This document shows positions 51,364 to 63,830 of a stretch of DNA of 64,000 nucleotides, in pieces. The DNA is from Meghimatium bilineatum (Eukaryota > Mollusca > Gastropoda > Stylommatophora > Philomycidae): the NCBI GenBank assembly GCA_034231615.1, contig CM067318.1, positions 36,923,382-36,987,381 of the forward strand, in the 5' to 3' direction. The notes below the pieces were generated by a model. That model ran no database searches. It was given only the letters and a program-made list of their open reading frames with translations, and was not told the origin of the DNA. Position numbers and translations under genes: made by a program. The first letter of the stretch is position 1. Each line of letters begins with the position of its first letter.

Positions 51364-52789
51364 CAAGGTTGTAGGACGGGGGGACAGTTGATGTCAACAA
51401 TATTAATTTTTGTACACACCAATTACTGGGTAAATTGTTAGAAGTTGAAACATTTTTCTAAAAAATGTGAAACACATGCAGTTTTTTTTCTTACTTTTTT
51501 CTACTAATTGGTTATGGTGGTTAATGTTATGTTTGTTTGTCATAATTTTTCAGGAAATAGTCTTTGATTTCTTGACAGTTTTTGACAAGGTAAGGTTGGG
51601 GGGGGGGATGAGAATTTGACAAACATTTTTTGACACTTCTGTGGACAGCCTCTTACAGAACCTGTAATCTTGTCTAAAATAAAGTGCTACAGGAATCACT
51701 GCACATCATAGCAAGAACTCCACCATTTCAACCCACATGTTGTATATGTAGATAACCCATGTATCGCTGGCCTATGCTTGTTGAGTTAGTGAATGTAACA
51801 TAGAACAACCAACCACCTTTATGTTCAAACAACAAGTGTAATGCTGTCATTATTTGGTAACCTGACATGATTGTACACTGATAGAACCATAGATGTTCAG
51901 TTCCTCACAGAAAACAAGAGCATGTATATTGATGTCTTAACTCAGAACTACAGATACATTGTCTGTGGGCAAGGGAGGGTTACATAAAAATATAGTAATT
52001 TCTTTATTTTAGTGGAATTTTTGTGACATTTAAAAAAAAAACAATTATGGGAGGGCTGCTTTTTATTCTTTTTAGCTTGCTTCCTAGTAGTAAATCTCAT
52101 AATCTGACTTTCAATGGGTGGGGGGTTTAACAGCCTCCTTCCTCACCCACCTTACTTACAGGCTTGCAATAACTTCCTATTTTTACAGTATCATATGCTG
52201 ATGGACCACCTTTACAAAAACCATCACTACAAGGGCATATACATGATTTTGTAGCTTTTCTGAAAGTATTCCAATTCAAATAATTGTGCATGCTGTGGTT
52301 CTGATTTGCAATTAGTGCCTACTTGCTTATTTTATGGTTAATTAATCTAAATATTATATAAATAATTAATTTAAATATTAATTTTTTAGGGGTAAGAGTT
52401 AGGGTTAGTTATGTTTTACATAAATAACCCTAATATAGTTATATTAAAAAACAAAAATAATAAACATAAACATAGCCAAGGGAAATAATCAAATATATGG
52501 GCAGTAATTCCAAACCAGTTTCTATACTGTATTTGGGGTGAACAAAAGCTACAGCTATTGGAAACTGTACTGGTAATTTCTGCAGTCTTCAAGTTAATGT
52601 AAAGCAGATAAATGGAAATAAGAACTTCAAAAACAGTTATATGAAACAACATTTTGTACATATATTATACTGTCAACATATGGCAGGTTGGCCACACATA
52701 TTTAATTAAAAATGGAGAGTAACCAAAAAAAAATGTTGAAATTAGTGGTATCAATGACAACAGTTGTCCCATCAGTCCAAAACATAAAT
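51364..52789. other. Unassigned AT-rich DNA
   Basis: Contains a G run at about 51599-51608. No gene; no repeat family recognised. Confidence 0.35.
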
Positions 52790-52975
52790 TGGCATTACCG
52801 GTAACTACTCTGGTCCCAACAAAAACATAAACATTCATCAACTTCTTTGGTCCCATCAATACAAACATTCATCATCTACTTTGGTCCCATCAAAACATAA
52901 ACATTTATCAACAATTCTGGTCCCATGAAAATATAAACATTGATCAACTAATTTAGTTTTACAAAAACAAAAACA
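52790..52975. repeat. ~38-bp tandem repeat, about 4 copies
   Basis: Unit tctggtcccaacaaaaacat, aaacattcatcaacttc, decaying downstream. Confidence 0.85.
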
Positions 52976-53892
52976 GGTTCTTTTATAGGAAGGGGCCTAC
53001 ATGTCACATTTTTTAAGAACGCTGTACTGGTTCAAAATTTTATGTAATTTGTGATGTCACTCTGCAGCTGCATTCCTAGTTACAAAATGGATGCCGTAAT
53101 TGTGCTGAACTTTCAACTGATAAAGTTGTTGCTACCATTGTAAAGTACATTGCGTACTCAGTACACTGATTGTTCCCAGATGATAAGATATACAAGGGGG
53201 ACTTACTATGATCTTAACCTACTATGATACAGGATGAGTAGTATAAACAATCTACGCTACACTAAGATTGTGTTGGTGGGGTAAATAATCCATAAAAACA
53301 CGAACAAAATTTTGTTCTCCATTTTTTTGAATATTTTGTCCCACATTCTGGAAAATTGTAGGCCTCCTCCTAGGAAAGAGCTCATAAACATTTTAAGTTG
53401 GTGGCTACAGCCCTGGTGTAGATGATTCAGTTAATTACTGTACAAACTCTATAATTTCAATATTTTGTGTTTCTGATCATAGTTAAACATTTTCTCTCTC
53501 TCCGATACATCGGTTTTAAATGTAAGGAAAACAATAACAAATAGGCATGAAAATGTCAGATAAAAAAAAAAGAAATAAATCAGGCATGAACTAAGTAAAG
53601 AGTTCATAATCTGTCATTTTGCTCCACGTGTATAGAAAACAAAGTGAAAATTTGTTGACACATGCAGTAATAGTTTACAATCCTATATGTTCATAAATAA
53701 TTGAGGCTCTACTCCAATTGAAATTGATGATCTTCATTCATTGGTGAATGTCACATGTGTGAATATCAGTGATTGGTTGTAGATGTTGCCATGTTTGTCA
53801 AAGAGAGGGAAGTGTCTATAACCTGAAAAATTGATGTACACAAATATAAAGTTTGACACTATAAATATTATAAACATATTACAATTTTGGAC
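52976..53892. other. Unassigned
   Basis: Nothing recognised. Confidence 0.35.
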
Positions 53893-54175
53893 AGATTCTT
53901 CTTCTATGTTCATTCTCAAACTCCTACAGAGTAGCAGGATGCAGTCCAGAGAACAGAATGCGTTATCATGGTATCATGGCTTAGCTGTGATATTGACATC
54001 CTTCAATCTGACACACCAACATAGTGTGACTTCATTGTCGCTTTGACCGTATATAGGATAGGACAGCCAAGACTACCCTGTAATGTCCTTAGTCACCTCT
54101 TAGGATATGCACAGAAGGTAACAGTGTTGCTATTCTTTGCTCCCCTTTCAGACCCTGGCAACACACCGACAAGTG
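53893..54175 (-). repeat. SINE family A, full length
   Basis: tcttcttctatgttcattct, acagagtagcaggatgcagt, cagagaacagaatgcg, ggataggacagccaagacta, cttagtcacctcttagga, gtgttgctattctttgct, tttcagaccctggcaacaca. Confidence 0.92.
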
Positions 54176-54192
54176 AACAGCTAAATCTAGAC

Positions 54193-54514
54193 CTGTTATT
54201 CTCAATTAGAGCCATATGGCCCACAGTTTATTTCTAGGGGATGGAAAGAAGAACTGAGACAAATGGAGGCAGGGGATGAAGTACAAATTGTCTGAAAAGT
54301 CACAGTATGAAAATATTTAAAATATAAAAAATACTGAAACACAACTTCTCTTAGAATACAGGTATAATCACCAAGTGTGAACAATGAAACAGCTAAAAGA
54401 AAATAAATGAAAAATGTTTCCTAGATTAACAATACCTATGATGTCACCTGCTGGTGTTACACAGATAAATTTAGCTCAAAAGAGAACCACAGATAAACAG
54501 CTTGGGAAGCACTG
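54193..54514. mobile_element. hAT MITE, 322 bp, perfect 8-bp target duplication
   Basis: Flanked by atctagac at 54185-54192 and 54515-54522. Left end ctgttattctcaattag and right end, read inward, cagtgcttcccaagctg are imperfect hAT-like inverted repeats. Non-coding. Confidence 0.8.
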
Positions 54515-54639
54515 ATCTAGACCACTGAATTTCAACATTCTTCTTCCTGCTCTTCTCTTTCCTCCTCTTATTTTTCTCTTTCAGTGTTTGCTCGAGTATA
54601 ACTAAATAGGGGATCTTTGTGATGTCAGCCATTTGAATG

Positions 54640-54775
54640 TAAGTTGTATTGGAGTTACCAACATTCTGACATGGCACAGTATTACTGCGTATCAAGTGAC
54701 CAAACGTGCAATAACCAGAAAACTGATCGCCATTCAATCCTGCAACGACTCACAGCATAATCAGAGAAAAGACAA
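54640..54775 (+). mobile_element. LINE 3' end fragment
   Basis: ggagttaccaacattctgac, attactgcgtatcaagtgac, attcaatcctgcaacgactc align with 14697-14790. Confidence 0.75.
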
Positions 54776-55424
54776 TAGATATGTAGATAGAATGTATGTT
54801 GTGACCTAGTGTTGAAGTTTGGCAAGGTCTCTCATTCCAATGGTCATGACTAAAGAGAGAAAATTCTTGACAGTCTTGTGAAATTAAATGAAAGATGTTC
54901 AGTGGTGAAACTTATATCTAATGCTAGCAAAAGAGAGTGGTTATGATACTTGATTTGATTGCTTACATCGACCAGTATGACACTTGCTGGTGATGATGAT
55001 GAGGTTAAGATATCAGTGAGACAATTCAGGGATACTTTAAAGTGACCCCTATCATTCTTATTTTATCTGGAGCTGTGAGTTTTCACTCTTGGACAGCCCA
55101 TGCCACTGAGTAAGTAGATATATAGGTAATTCAAGTGTGATAGATTTCTATATAAAGTATTTGGATGGACATGGTTGGAGGAGAGTCTTTTGTCTAATTT
55201 GATGTAGATTGATCATGCATGTTATGAGAGGTAACTAAAGAGATTGGGTATGGAATTAACTACACCATCTTATGATTTTCGCTGTGATGAATCCTGTTGA
55301 AGACCAATGCTTGGACTGTTAAAATGAACCATTTTATCTCAAGTATGTTACAAGGCAAAGATATTTTTTATGCCACAAGGATGCAGGAAAGTTACAGCTA
55401 AATTCCCTCTAGATCAGAAGACTG
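54776..55424. other. Mostly unassigned; SINE-A scrap at 55205-55265
   Basis: gatcatgcatgttatgagag, gtaactaaagagattgggta is a short piece of the A head. Nothing else recognised. Confidence 0.4.
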
Positions 55425-55835
55425 TCCAGCTCATGGCATTGCATCCTACCCTCATTGAGAGACTGTCCAGTTTGTGACAATGCATATTGCAGCCACATTG
55501 AGAGACTGTCCAGCTCATGGCATTGCACCCTGCAGTCACATTGAGAGACTGGGACTTAGTGGAGATGGGGCTTAGTCCAGCCAACATAGGCTGGAAACTA
55601 AGATTGGTCAGGCCAATCAAATATCGAGCTGGGCCACAGTCCTGCCCAAGCAAGCTCATGGCATTACATCCTGCAGTCCGATTGAGAGACTGTCCAGTTC
55701 ATGACATTACATCCTGCAGTCCCATTGAGAGACTGTCCAGTTCATGACATTACATCCTGCAGTCCCATTGAGAGACTGTCCAGTTCATGACATTACATCC
55801 TGCAGTCACATTGAGAGACTGTCCAGCTTATGGCA
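55425..55835. repeat. ~43-bp minisatellite interrupted by LINE-like sequence
   Basis: Unit gagagactgtccagctcatg, gcattgcatcctgcagtcac, att; about 8 copies. 55550-55655 is foreign and matches the LINE 5' segment at 24140-24230. Confidence 0.9.
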
Positions 55836-55879
55836 TTGCATCAAAAATAATGCCAAAAAAACTACCAATCTGGAGCTGA

Positions 55880-56225
55880 CATTCAAAATCTACAGTCTGT
55901 CATGAGATCAAATCTGGAGCTAAAATTCAAACTCTACAGTCTGTCATGAGAACAAAATCTGGAGCTGAAAGTCAAACTCTACAGTCTGTCATGAGAACAA
56001 TATCTGGAGCTGAAAGTCAAACTCTACAATTTGTTATGAGAACAAAATCTGGAGGTAAAGTCAAACTCTACAGTCTGTCATGAGAACTAAATCTGGAGCT
56101 AAAGTCAAAATCTACAGTCTGTCATGAGAACAAAATCTGGAGCTGAAAGTTCAACTCTACAGTCTGTCATGAGAACAAAATCTGGAGCTAAAGTCAAACT
56201 CAACAGTCTGTCATGAGAACAAGAG
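55880..56225. repeat. ~46-bp minisatellite, about 8 copies
   Basis: Unit gaacaaaatctggagctgaa, agtcaaactctacagtctgt, catga. Confidence 0.95.
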
Positions 56226-56754
56226 TGAAAAATTCATACTCCTTCAGGATCTGTCATCATCAACATGGATAATCTGAAGAGAACCAATTACAAAGTTTGC
56301 TGAAGTTCTTGCTGATGTGGCCTGGTGACAAACAGAAGTACAGATGAAAAGAAATGATGTATATATATGAACCTGTCATGCATCATATCGTATAAAAGCC
56401 TCAGACTGACCTTCCTGAATGCTAAGTACAGGCAAGCAATAGTAACCAATAAAATCATCCCTTCCCCGATCTTCATCTTTGACTGTAAATCTGAGCAGAG
56501 CTAGTTCAGGGACTCGCACTTTGAATGTGAAAGTTTCAGACCATCTGGGATTAAAACCTACATCAAAGTATTAACAATAATTGTCAGCAAACATTAATCT
56601 ATTACAGTTAGCTAGAATCATTTATATTTCTCTGGATATTCTAATGATGTACAAATGAGATATTTTATTAGAAGCATATAACATTGAATTTGTGAGATAA
56701 TTTTTACAATTGTCAGGAATTCAAGGCAACATTGTTCTGTCTCTGTGTTATTTA
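56226..56754. other. Unassigned
   Basis: Nothing recognised. Confidence 0.35.
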
Positions 56755-57145
56755 TGTTTACAAGAAGACCTTTAGGTCCTTGTAGTTAGTTTGTTCCTTT
56801 TGTGCCGCAGGCGGAACATAGGGCAGAGGTTTTTATTCTCCATGTGCTGCGGTCCGGTTCTGCCTGCAGTTTTATTTCTTATATGGTCTTGCAGCCTATT
56901 ATTTTCCCTTCTTTAAGTATGGTGTTTTTTTAGTGTTGCTTCAGACCTTCCCCATTTTCTTTTGCTGTCAGGTGTCCTTGTAGTACAAATATGCATGTTC
57001 TATGTCTGTGTTCCTGAGGTTACTTCAATACTTGTACAAGATTGTTGTTGTTGTTGTAATAGTATTTGTCTCGATTGGTCTGTTCTCAGTGCCTTGAGTA
57101 TACAGGTTGAATATCTTGATGAGATCACTTTTTTTGGGGGGGGGG
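56755..57145. other. Repeat-like, GC-variable, unidentified
   Basis: tgtgccgcaggcggaacata, gggcagaggtttttattctc stands out in composition from its neighbours. It looks like part of a dispersed repeat, but no second copy in the window was confirmed. Confidence 0.3.
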
Positions 57146-57149
57146 GGGA

Positions 57150-57250
57150 TGCAGTTTGTCAAGTACAGAAAAGCTGATTACTTGAGTTGTAAGACGGTTC
57201 AGTGCCGCTATAATGGACCTGGTTCAATTCCTGTCACCTGTAAGAATTAT
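57150..57250 (+). repeat. tRNA-like repeat, second copy
   Basis: tttgtcaagtacagaaaagc, cggttcagtgccgctataat, ggacctggttcaattcctgt parallels 30100-30180. B-box-like ggttcaattcc retained. Confidence 0.55.
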
Positions 57251-57334
57251 TTTAATTTATCCTCATGCTTCCTACTTGAAATTAATTTGTGAGATACTTT
57301 ATTAGAAACAAAATCCACCATACTTATGTGGTTT

Positions 57335-57840
57335 TTCATTAGAAGCACCTGTCACTGTACTTGTGAATAATTTCATTTCCAACACCTGTCACTGTACTTG
57401 TGAATAATTTCATTTCCAACACCTGTCACTGTACTTGTGAATAATTTCATTTCCAACACCTGACATTGTACTTGTGAATAATTTCATTTCCAACACCTGT
57501 CACTGTACTTGTGAATAATTTCATTTCCAACACCTGTCACTGTACTTGTGAATAATTTCATTTCCAACACCTGTCACTGTATCTGTAAGGTATTTTATTA
57601 CAAGTACCTGTCATCATACTTGTGAGACATTTCATTACAAGCACCTGTCATTGTACTTATGAGATTTTTCATTAGCATCACCTGTCACTGTATCTGTGAG
57701 GTATTTCACATGTTACTGTATCTGTTGCTATACCTGTAAGTATTTCATTACAAGCATATGTCACTGTATCTGTGAGGTATTTCATTACAATCACTTGTCT
57801 CCATACTTGTTAAGTATTTAATTTGATTTTATTGTTTAGG
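57335..57840. repeat. 37-bp minisatellite
   Basis: Seven tight units of cacctgtcactgtacttgtg, aataatttcatttccaa (57342-57590), then diverged units to 57840 and scattered relatives at 58100-58160 and 58930-59050. Confidence 0.93.
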
Positions 57841-58110
57841 AATCAGCATCTCTGCACAAGGGGCATTCACATAAATGCTCTGCTTGCCATTCAGTCATCC
57901 ATCTAAAATTATAGAAACTCAGTGTCCTAGTCAGTTGTTGGTTCTTCTGATCTTTCCAGTGAGGATGCACTTTCTTCCCTCTTCTCTACTATGTCCCATT
58001 TTTATCATTCTCTGAACATGTACATTGTCTTTTCTCAGCATCATTTTCATAATTTTGTAATGTATTCATGATTGCTCTAATTAATTATGTCCGGTCTCTC
58101 TTCACTGTAC
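57841..58110 (-). mobile_element. RNase H-type LINE, C-terminal end
   Basis: On the minus strand it carries agagcatttatgtgaatgcc, ccttgtgcagagatgctgat, the cysteine-bearing tail also seen at 33905-33960 on the plus strand. Confidence 0.6.
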
Positions 58111-58239
58111 TTTTGAGGTATTTAATTATAAGTACCTTTCATTGTACTTATGACAAATCCCATTATGACAACTTGGTCAGGACAAATGAAATATGTATGT
58201 AATAACATACATTTGCTATATACATTAAACACAATAAAG

Positions 58240-58690
58240 AATAAATATAATTGTTTTGAAAGGTGTTATTGCTGAGAAAAGAATGGCAGGACTTACTGAA
58301 TAACTCAGTTGTCCAAAGAAATTACATGGATAAACTGCTGGGGTCAGAGGAAATGAGAGAGCCTACTTATTGGCAGGTAATGCTGTGATAGATGGAACAA
58401 TGCTGAGAAGAGATACAGCAGATTTGATCAAGGCAGTAATAAACTAATTTGAAGATGATGTCAATGAGGCTGAGAACGTACACATACAGAGAATGTCAGA
58501 AATGGAGTATATAGAATGAAGGAAAGGAAAAGTATTTTTTTGGAAGGGTCCAAAGATCATGTAATCAACACCTGACCGGGACTCTGAGTCTGCATACACT
58601 GGGATGGTTGCTGGAACGGAGAACTTCAGGGAGTGCCCCACATGCTGTAAGCTATTTTCTAATCAAGTTTATATATATAGTGACATATTC
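58240..58690 (+). pseudogene. RNase H-type LINE, RNase H end and tail
   Basis: With frame changes: INCWG, then AYLLAGNAVIDGTMLRRD (about 58355-58415), ENVHIQRMSEMEYIE, and CPTCCKLFSNQV. It corresponds to the last RNase H motif and the C-terminal cysteine motif of the 28-33 kb LINE family. Confidence 0.65.
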
Positions 58691-59639
58691 TTTTCAGAAC
58701 ATTGTCTGCATCATCAATATTCTGAATGCCTCTCTGTCTTGGTCAAGCAGGCCTGCATTAGCCAGAGACATGTGCATACATTCTTTGATGTCGCTGATCC
58801 TTGGTCTTCCTCTTCTTCTCTCGCTTGGCACTTCTCCAGAATCATCTATAATGGATACAGTGGTGCTGTTAAATAGGGAAATTTATTATAAAAAGAAATG
58901 CAATAGAGGGAATCCCTTGTAGTTAATTAGAAGCAACTGTCACTGTACTTATGAGGTATTTTATTAGAAACACTTTTCACTGTATGTATGAGATATTTTA
59001 TTTGAAAGACTTTTCACTGTACATATGATAAATTTGATTAGAAGAACCTGCAGCTACTGTTGCTGCTACACCTTTCTGCTCAACACATCTATCTACAGTG
59101 TTGAATTTTTTAGATGTCTGGTTGCTATGATTATTCAATCCCTACTCCTTGACAAGACTACAATTTTGCAGACTATTGTCTGGGGTCACCATGAATGGTT
59201 GGTTGGTTGCTGATCCAGCGGTCCATGGGCTCATGCCCTTTGACCTAATGGCATTATATTGCTGGGAAGTCTGGATTTTCAGCCCACCCTGGGACAGAGC
59301 CAGAGAATAACTATCACACCTACAGGTAGGTTTCAACCTATACACTGCTCCGAGCCACTGCAGCCAAGATAGGGTTCACTGTGCTCATTCCTCGCCACCA
59401 ATTGATTACTGGTTATGCCGAACTTCTCTATTGCTCCAGGCATGCAACCAAATGTTCAAGTCAAAAGGATTGTCATGTCCTGAGTTTCAGCCATAGGAAA
59501 AAACAGTGCTGTCAGTTTCCTCCTCCCCACTGCTGCACAGTATATCTCTGGCTCTTTCCCAACCACAGAGGGTGCATACATATATATTCAGGTAAACATG
59601 AAATACATTTCAACAACAAAATAAAAGTATGTTGTATAG
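58691..59639. other. Unassigned; weak minisatellite relics
   Basis: 58930-59050 has diverged units of the 57.3 kb array. The open frames of about 100 codons at 58604-58922 overlap in different frames and show no domain. Confidence 0.35.
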
Positions 59640-59775
59640 ATGACGTGCCATGAAGCTTCTCTAAGAAGATAACCTCAATATAACCGCATGTCATCCACTA
59701 AGGTTTTCTGTTGCATGGGTGGTATGTCTAGTGGACCATTGGTGAGACCCACAGATGCAACCATATGCGTGGGTC
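59640..59775 (+). repeat. Family E repeat
   Basis: accgcatgtcatccactaag, attggtgagacccacagatg; pairs with 18180-18300. Confidence 0.5.
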
Positions 59776-60714
59776 ACCATGAATAGGAATCATAGTCTTG
59801 GCAGTTATTATTTACTGGCCCTGATACCAGCAGACAGCCAAGAGTTGTTAACTATTACAACTCACCTTGATCATATGTTCCTATCTGATGTTAAGTAGAA
59901 TATGGTTATCACCACTAAGTTTTCTATTATTGACATGTCCTAGTTGAAACTGAGTATTTAGGAAATGCTGTGAAGCAGAGATATCAATTTTGACAAGTTC
60001 TCAACTGCTTTGAATGGGAACAACTTACCATTATTTTCAATAACTTTTGTTCTGTACTCAGCAGCATCAGATGGCACTCCAAATAATTCAAGTTTTACAA
60101 ATGGATCTATAACCTCACCCTTGGTGCTGTCATTAGGTTTAGGAATTTGACATCCACTGATGATCTGGAGGCAGGAAACACAACTGTCAAGAGGTGCTAT
60201 CTTTCATATGATAATCAAGAGATAACATCATTCATAAAAGGAGTTTAAACAAGGAAAACTTTAAAATAATGGTCACTTACAGAAATAATGAATAGCTGGA
60301 GAAAAAGAGGTTAATGAGATTTATAATGGAAGTAAGTTAACTATCACATCAAGGCGATCGACATTGTTAGAACCACCTTGAGGACAGGTCTATCAAACAA
60401 GGATTTGAAGCCAGATCAAAACATGTTCAAACTTTCATCTTTACACAATAAGTCTGCAAAAACCAAGAACGGAAATGAAATGTTATAGAATGGTCTTAAG
60501 AGTATCATAAAAGAAAAGATGAACCAATGCAGATGGCCAGGAAAGAGATGATAGACACAGGATATGAAAGACTTTCTGAACATGACACTGGAAGAGACTG
60601 GGCGGCTCACACAGAATGGAGAAGCTTACAGTGGCAGTGAGGACAATGTCTGCAATTATTAGATAGAGAGAGAGAGAGAGAAGTTGGCATTAAAAAAGGA
60701 CATGTGTTGTACAT
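59776..60714. other. Unassigned
   Basis: Includes a (GA)n tract at about 60665-60682. Nothing else recognised. Confidence 0.35.
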
Positions 60715-61175
60715 GGAAGAGGTTTGTTGCTAGAACTGTTCTAAGATGACACTTTTTGCTAGGACTGTTATAAGATGACACTTTTTGCTAGGACTGTTAT
60801 AAGATTTACACTTGTTGCTAGAACTGTTCTAAGATGACACTTTTTGCTAGGATTGTTATAAGATTTACACTTGTTGCTAGAACTGTTCTAAGATGACACT
60901 TTTTGCTAGGACTGTTATAAGATGACACTTTTTGCTAGGACTGTTATAAGATTTACACTTGTTGCTAGAACTGTTCTAAGATGACACTTTTTGCTAGGAC
61001 TGTTATAAGATGACACTTTTTGCTAGGACTGTTATAAGATTTACACTTGTTGCTAGAACTGTTCTAAGATGACACTTTTTGCTAGGACTGTTATAAGATT
61101 TACACTTGTTACTAGAGCTGTTCTAAGATGACAATTTTTGCTAGGATTGTTCTAAGATGGACACTTGTTGCTAGA
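60715..61175. repeat. ~28-bp minisatellite with higher-order structure
   Basis: Unit ttgctaggactgttataaga, tgacactt; about 16 copies. Two variants (aggactgttataag and agaactgttctaag) alternate in blocks, giving a higher-order period of about 57-85 bp. Confidence 0.95.
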
Positions 61176-61264
61176 ATGAAGAATAGAAGACTAAAAATGC
61201 CATGGAGGAGAACAGTGGAACAGGAAATGAAAGAGATGAATCATATCTGTGGCACAGAAATAAT
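61176..61264 (+). mobile_element. Possible LINE tail scrap
   Basis: Reads like RMKNRRLKMPWRRTVEQEMKEM, the GRPR.TWRRTVE.E pattern of LINE C-termini; short and uncertain. Confidence 0.3.
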
Positions 61265-61690
61265 ATCCATCAATCACAAGTGGTGATGACAATAGTCTCA
61301 GATGTCTTGTGTTGTTACATCTCTTAGGTGTGTGTGTGTGTGTGTGTGTAGCCATGAATCACAGGTCAGGATGACAACAGTCTCAGATGACTTGTATTGT
61401 TGCATCTCTTAAGTGTTTATGTATCCATTAATCACAGGTCAGGATGAAAATAGTCGCAGATGACTTGTGTTGTTACATCTCTTAGGTGTGTGTCCATCAG
61501 TGACAGGTCAGGATGACAACAGTGTCAGATGACTTGTGTTGTTCATCTGTTAGTCGTGTGTAGCCATCAGTCACAGGTTAGGATGACAACAGTCTCAGAT
61601 GACTTGTGTTGTTCATGTTAGTTGTATGTAGCCATCAGTCACAGGTGATAATGGCAACAGTCTCAGATGACTTATATTACATCTCTCTAG
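61265..61690. repeat. ~65-95-bp imperfect minisatellite, about 6 copies
   Basis: Units contain atcacaggtcaggatgacaa, cagtctcagatgacttgtgt, tgttacatctcttag and a variable (TG)n; (TG)n at 61327-61350. Confidence 0.9.
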
Positions 61691-62282
61691 TGTTTGTATG
61701 AATGTGATTGAAAGTACAATTCTGGTAAAAAATCCTACCATATTTTGGGACATGTAAGGTCAGAGATGGACATCTGTTTTTTTTAAATTCTATCCTTTCA
61801 GGCAGTATGCTTTCTCTGCATCTATGAATTTGTATGCTTCTCAGTGATGCAAACACCGTTGCTCGTATTGCTGCTGCATGGCATTAGGTGATTCTGAGAG
61901 GTTTTCCAGGAAGTGATATTCATGTTGAAAAATTTAGAGACACTTTGAGACAAGTGTTATTTTTTGTCCACTGATTACTTGTTTGCCTGGAAATCACTAT
62001 ATATCAACTGTTTTGAGATTCTTTTGTCAGGCATGCCCATGTGCAACGCATCTCAGTTGAACCTTCTTTAGCATTGTATAGATACTTGGGAGGTATGAGG
62101 TTGAAGTCCTTCTGTTCTCACACATTTTCATGCAGTCTACCAAATACAAAAGTTGTTTTAGACATCTGCATGAATTCCTTCTGTTCTGAAGAGAATATTA
62201 TCAAGATAGATGAATCTGTCAATGGATGTGCATGTGACACAACACAGAAAATAGCTAAGGACAGAGAGAAAGGGCATGCTTT
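61691..62282. other. Unassigned
   Basis: A 115-codon frame at 62041-62388 runs into the SINE and has no recognisable domain. Confidence 0.35.
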
Positions 62283-62530
62283 TTTGCTTTCTTCTGCATT
62301 CGTCCTAAACTCCTGCAGGTTTTCAGGATGTAGACCAGAGAGTGGAATGTGCTTTTTGTTTATATCTCATTTACACTTTTTGGCCTGACACATCTGATTT
62401 CTGCAAAGCTTCATGCTTACTTTGACCCTTTATGGGATTCAACAGGCATCTCCACCCCCACAATCTTGTGAATCACCTCTTACAACATACATAGCATGTC
62501 ACAATGTTGTTATTCTTGGTACTTTATGGT
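62283..62530 (-). repeat. SINE family A copy
   Basis: ctttcttctgcattcgtcct, ctgcaggttttcaggatgta, ggcctgacacatctgatttc, ccctttatgggattcaacag, cacctcttacaacatacata. Confidence 0.88.
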
Positions 62531-63040
62531 GAGTAGTGACATTTTTAATGAAACAAACCATACATTATTTAGCAAAATAAACTTTTGATAGATGCATAAA
62601 CTGCAGCATCCAACATTGTACATGTTACGCACTTAGAGGCCCTCCACTGCTCCCTCAGAAGACTTGAGGGAGGGACTCTCAGTGTATTGTATACATATTG
62701 ACTCATCGACAACAGAAGTTGTGAATTTTCAATCTCTAGGTCACAAAAGCTGTATGAAATTACGCAAAATATTAAAAAGTTGGAATGTAGACACTTCTCC
62801 CCATAATGAACCTTATTCTTTGCTCCACTTTTAGCATCCAGAATAACACAATATTAATGATGATTTGATAACCAAGGATAATAAAGGTAACAGTAATTGA
62901 GTTATGAACAAGCATCATAGAACACAGTTTTCCTATAAGTGCTCAGCGGACTAGGCAGTTGTTGACCAGAAACCTCCTGACTAGCATCACCTTCAACAGT
63001 TAGTAGCAATGATCATGATGATGAAATATCCCTTTAACTG
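62531..63040. other. Unassigned
   Basis: Nothing recognised. Confidence 0.35.
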
Positions 63041-63110
63041 TGAGCAGGTAGCACTTAACAGCCAACAGGTAGCACTTAACAGCCCAAAGGTAGCACTTAA
63101 TAGCCCATTA
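63041..63110. repeat. ~25-bp tandem repeat, three copies
   Basis: Unit aggtagcacttaacagccaa plus c-type linker. Confidence 0.88.
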
Positions 63111-63679
63111 TCTTTCTGACAAAGCACAGGATCATCTCAGTTTGTAACTGAGACAACACCAAGACTCATATAACGTTGTCTCCAAGGCATCATTCTGTAA
63201 GGGGGGGTTCATAGATGCATGTATAGTCCCTGAAACAAGGCATTCCAGTGTACCAGTATCCCAGGGTTATCACATCCTGCCAGGAGCATATCATACACTT
63301 CTGGGCCAACTATCTCATCACTCTTCTGTCAGATTTTTTGACCCACCAGCAGTGATCACACATCGAACATTCCCCGCCACCTATGAGTCTGCCACAAAAT
63401 TACAAAAGTGCAATTTCCACTGACCAGCATCTTTCTGTCATCCATGGGGATGCCTTGATAGAAGACAAATGTAAGAAATTGAAACAAGATATGATTATGA
63501 TTTTTTTCCAGATGACAGGTTGTCAGCATATCCTCCAACTTTCCTTAGTTTCCTCCTAGAACATGCCTGGAAAGAAGACAGTGACCCTGTTTGCACCTTT
63601 AACTAAAATTTCAGACCCCTGTTTCCACATGACTGAGTGATGATCATATTCTAGACCTTTCCAGAGTGTGAGTTCTGTA
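63111..63679. other. Unassigned
   Basis: Nothing recognised. Confidence 0.35.
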
Positions 63680-63830
63680 CTCATTTGATGATGACTTTAT
63701 CAACCACAATAGTTATGTTTCTTGCAAACCACAAGTGATGAGTGAACTTGAAACCAGAGTCACCAGATTAGTGGGCCAATGACTTATACACTTTACTATC
63801 CTGGTTCCCTAGACACTAAGGCTGTACCAG
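63680..63830 (-). repeat. tRNA-derived SINE-like head
   Basis: Minus strand: ccaggatagtaaagtgtata, agtcattggcccactaatct, ggtgactctggtttcaagtt. It resembles a tRNA with A-box (tagt..agtgtataag) and a weakened B box (ggtttcaagttc). Same layout as 18487-18550. Confidence 0.55.

Noticed and set aside
58604-58922. Two overlapping ~100-codon frames
   Set aside because: Different frames of the same repeat-derived stretch; no domain, no consistent codon signal.
62041-62388. 115-codon open frame
   Set aside because: The C-terminal third is reversed SINE-A; the remainder has no recognisable similarity.
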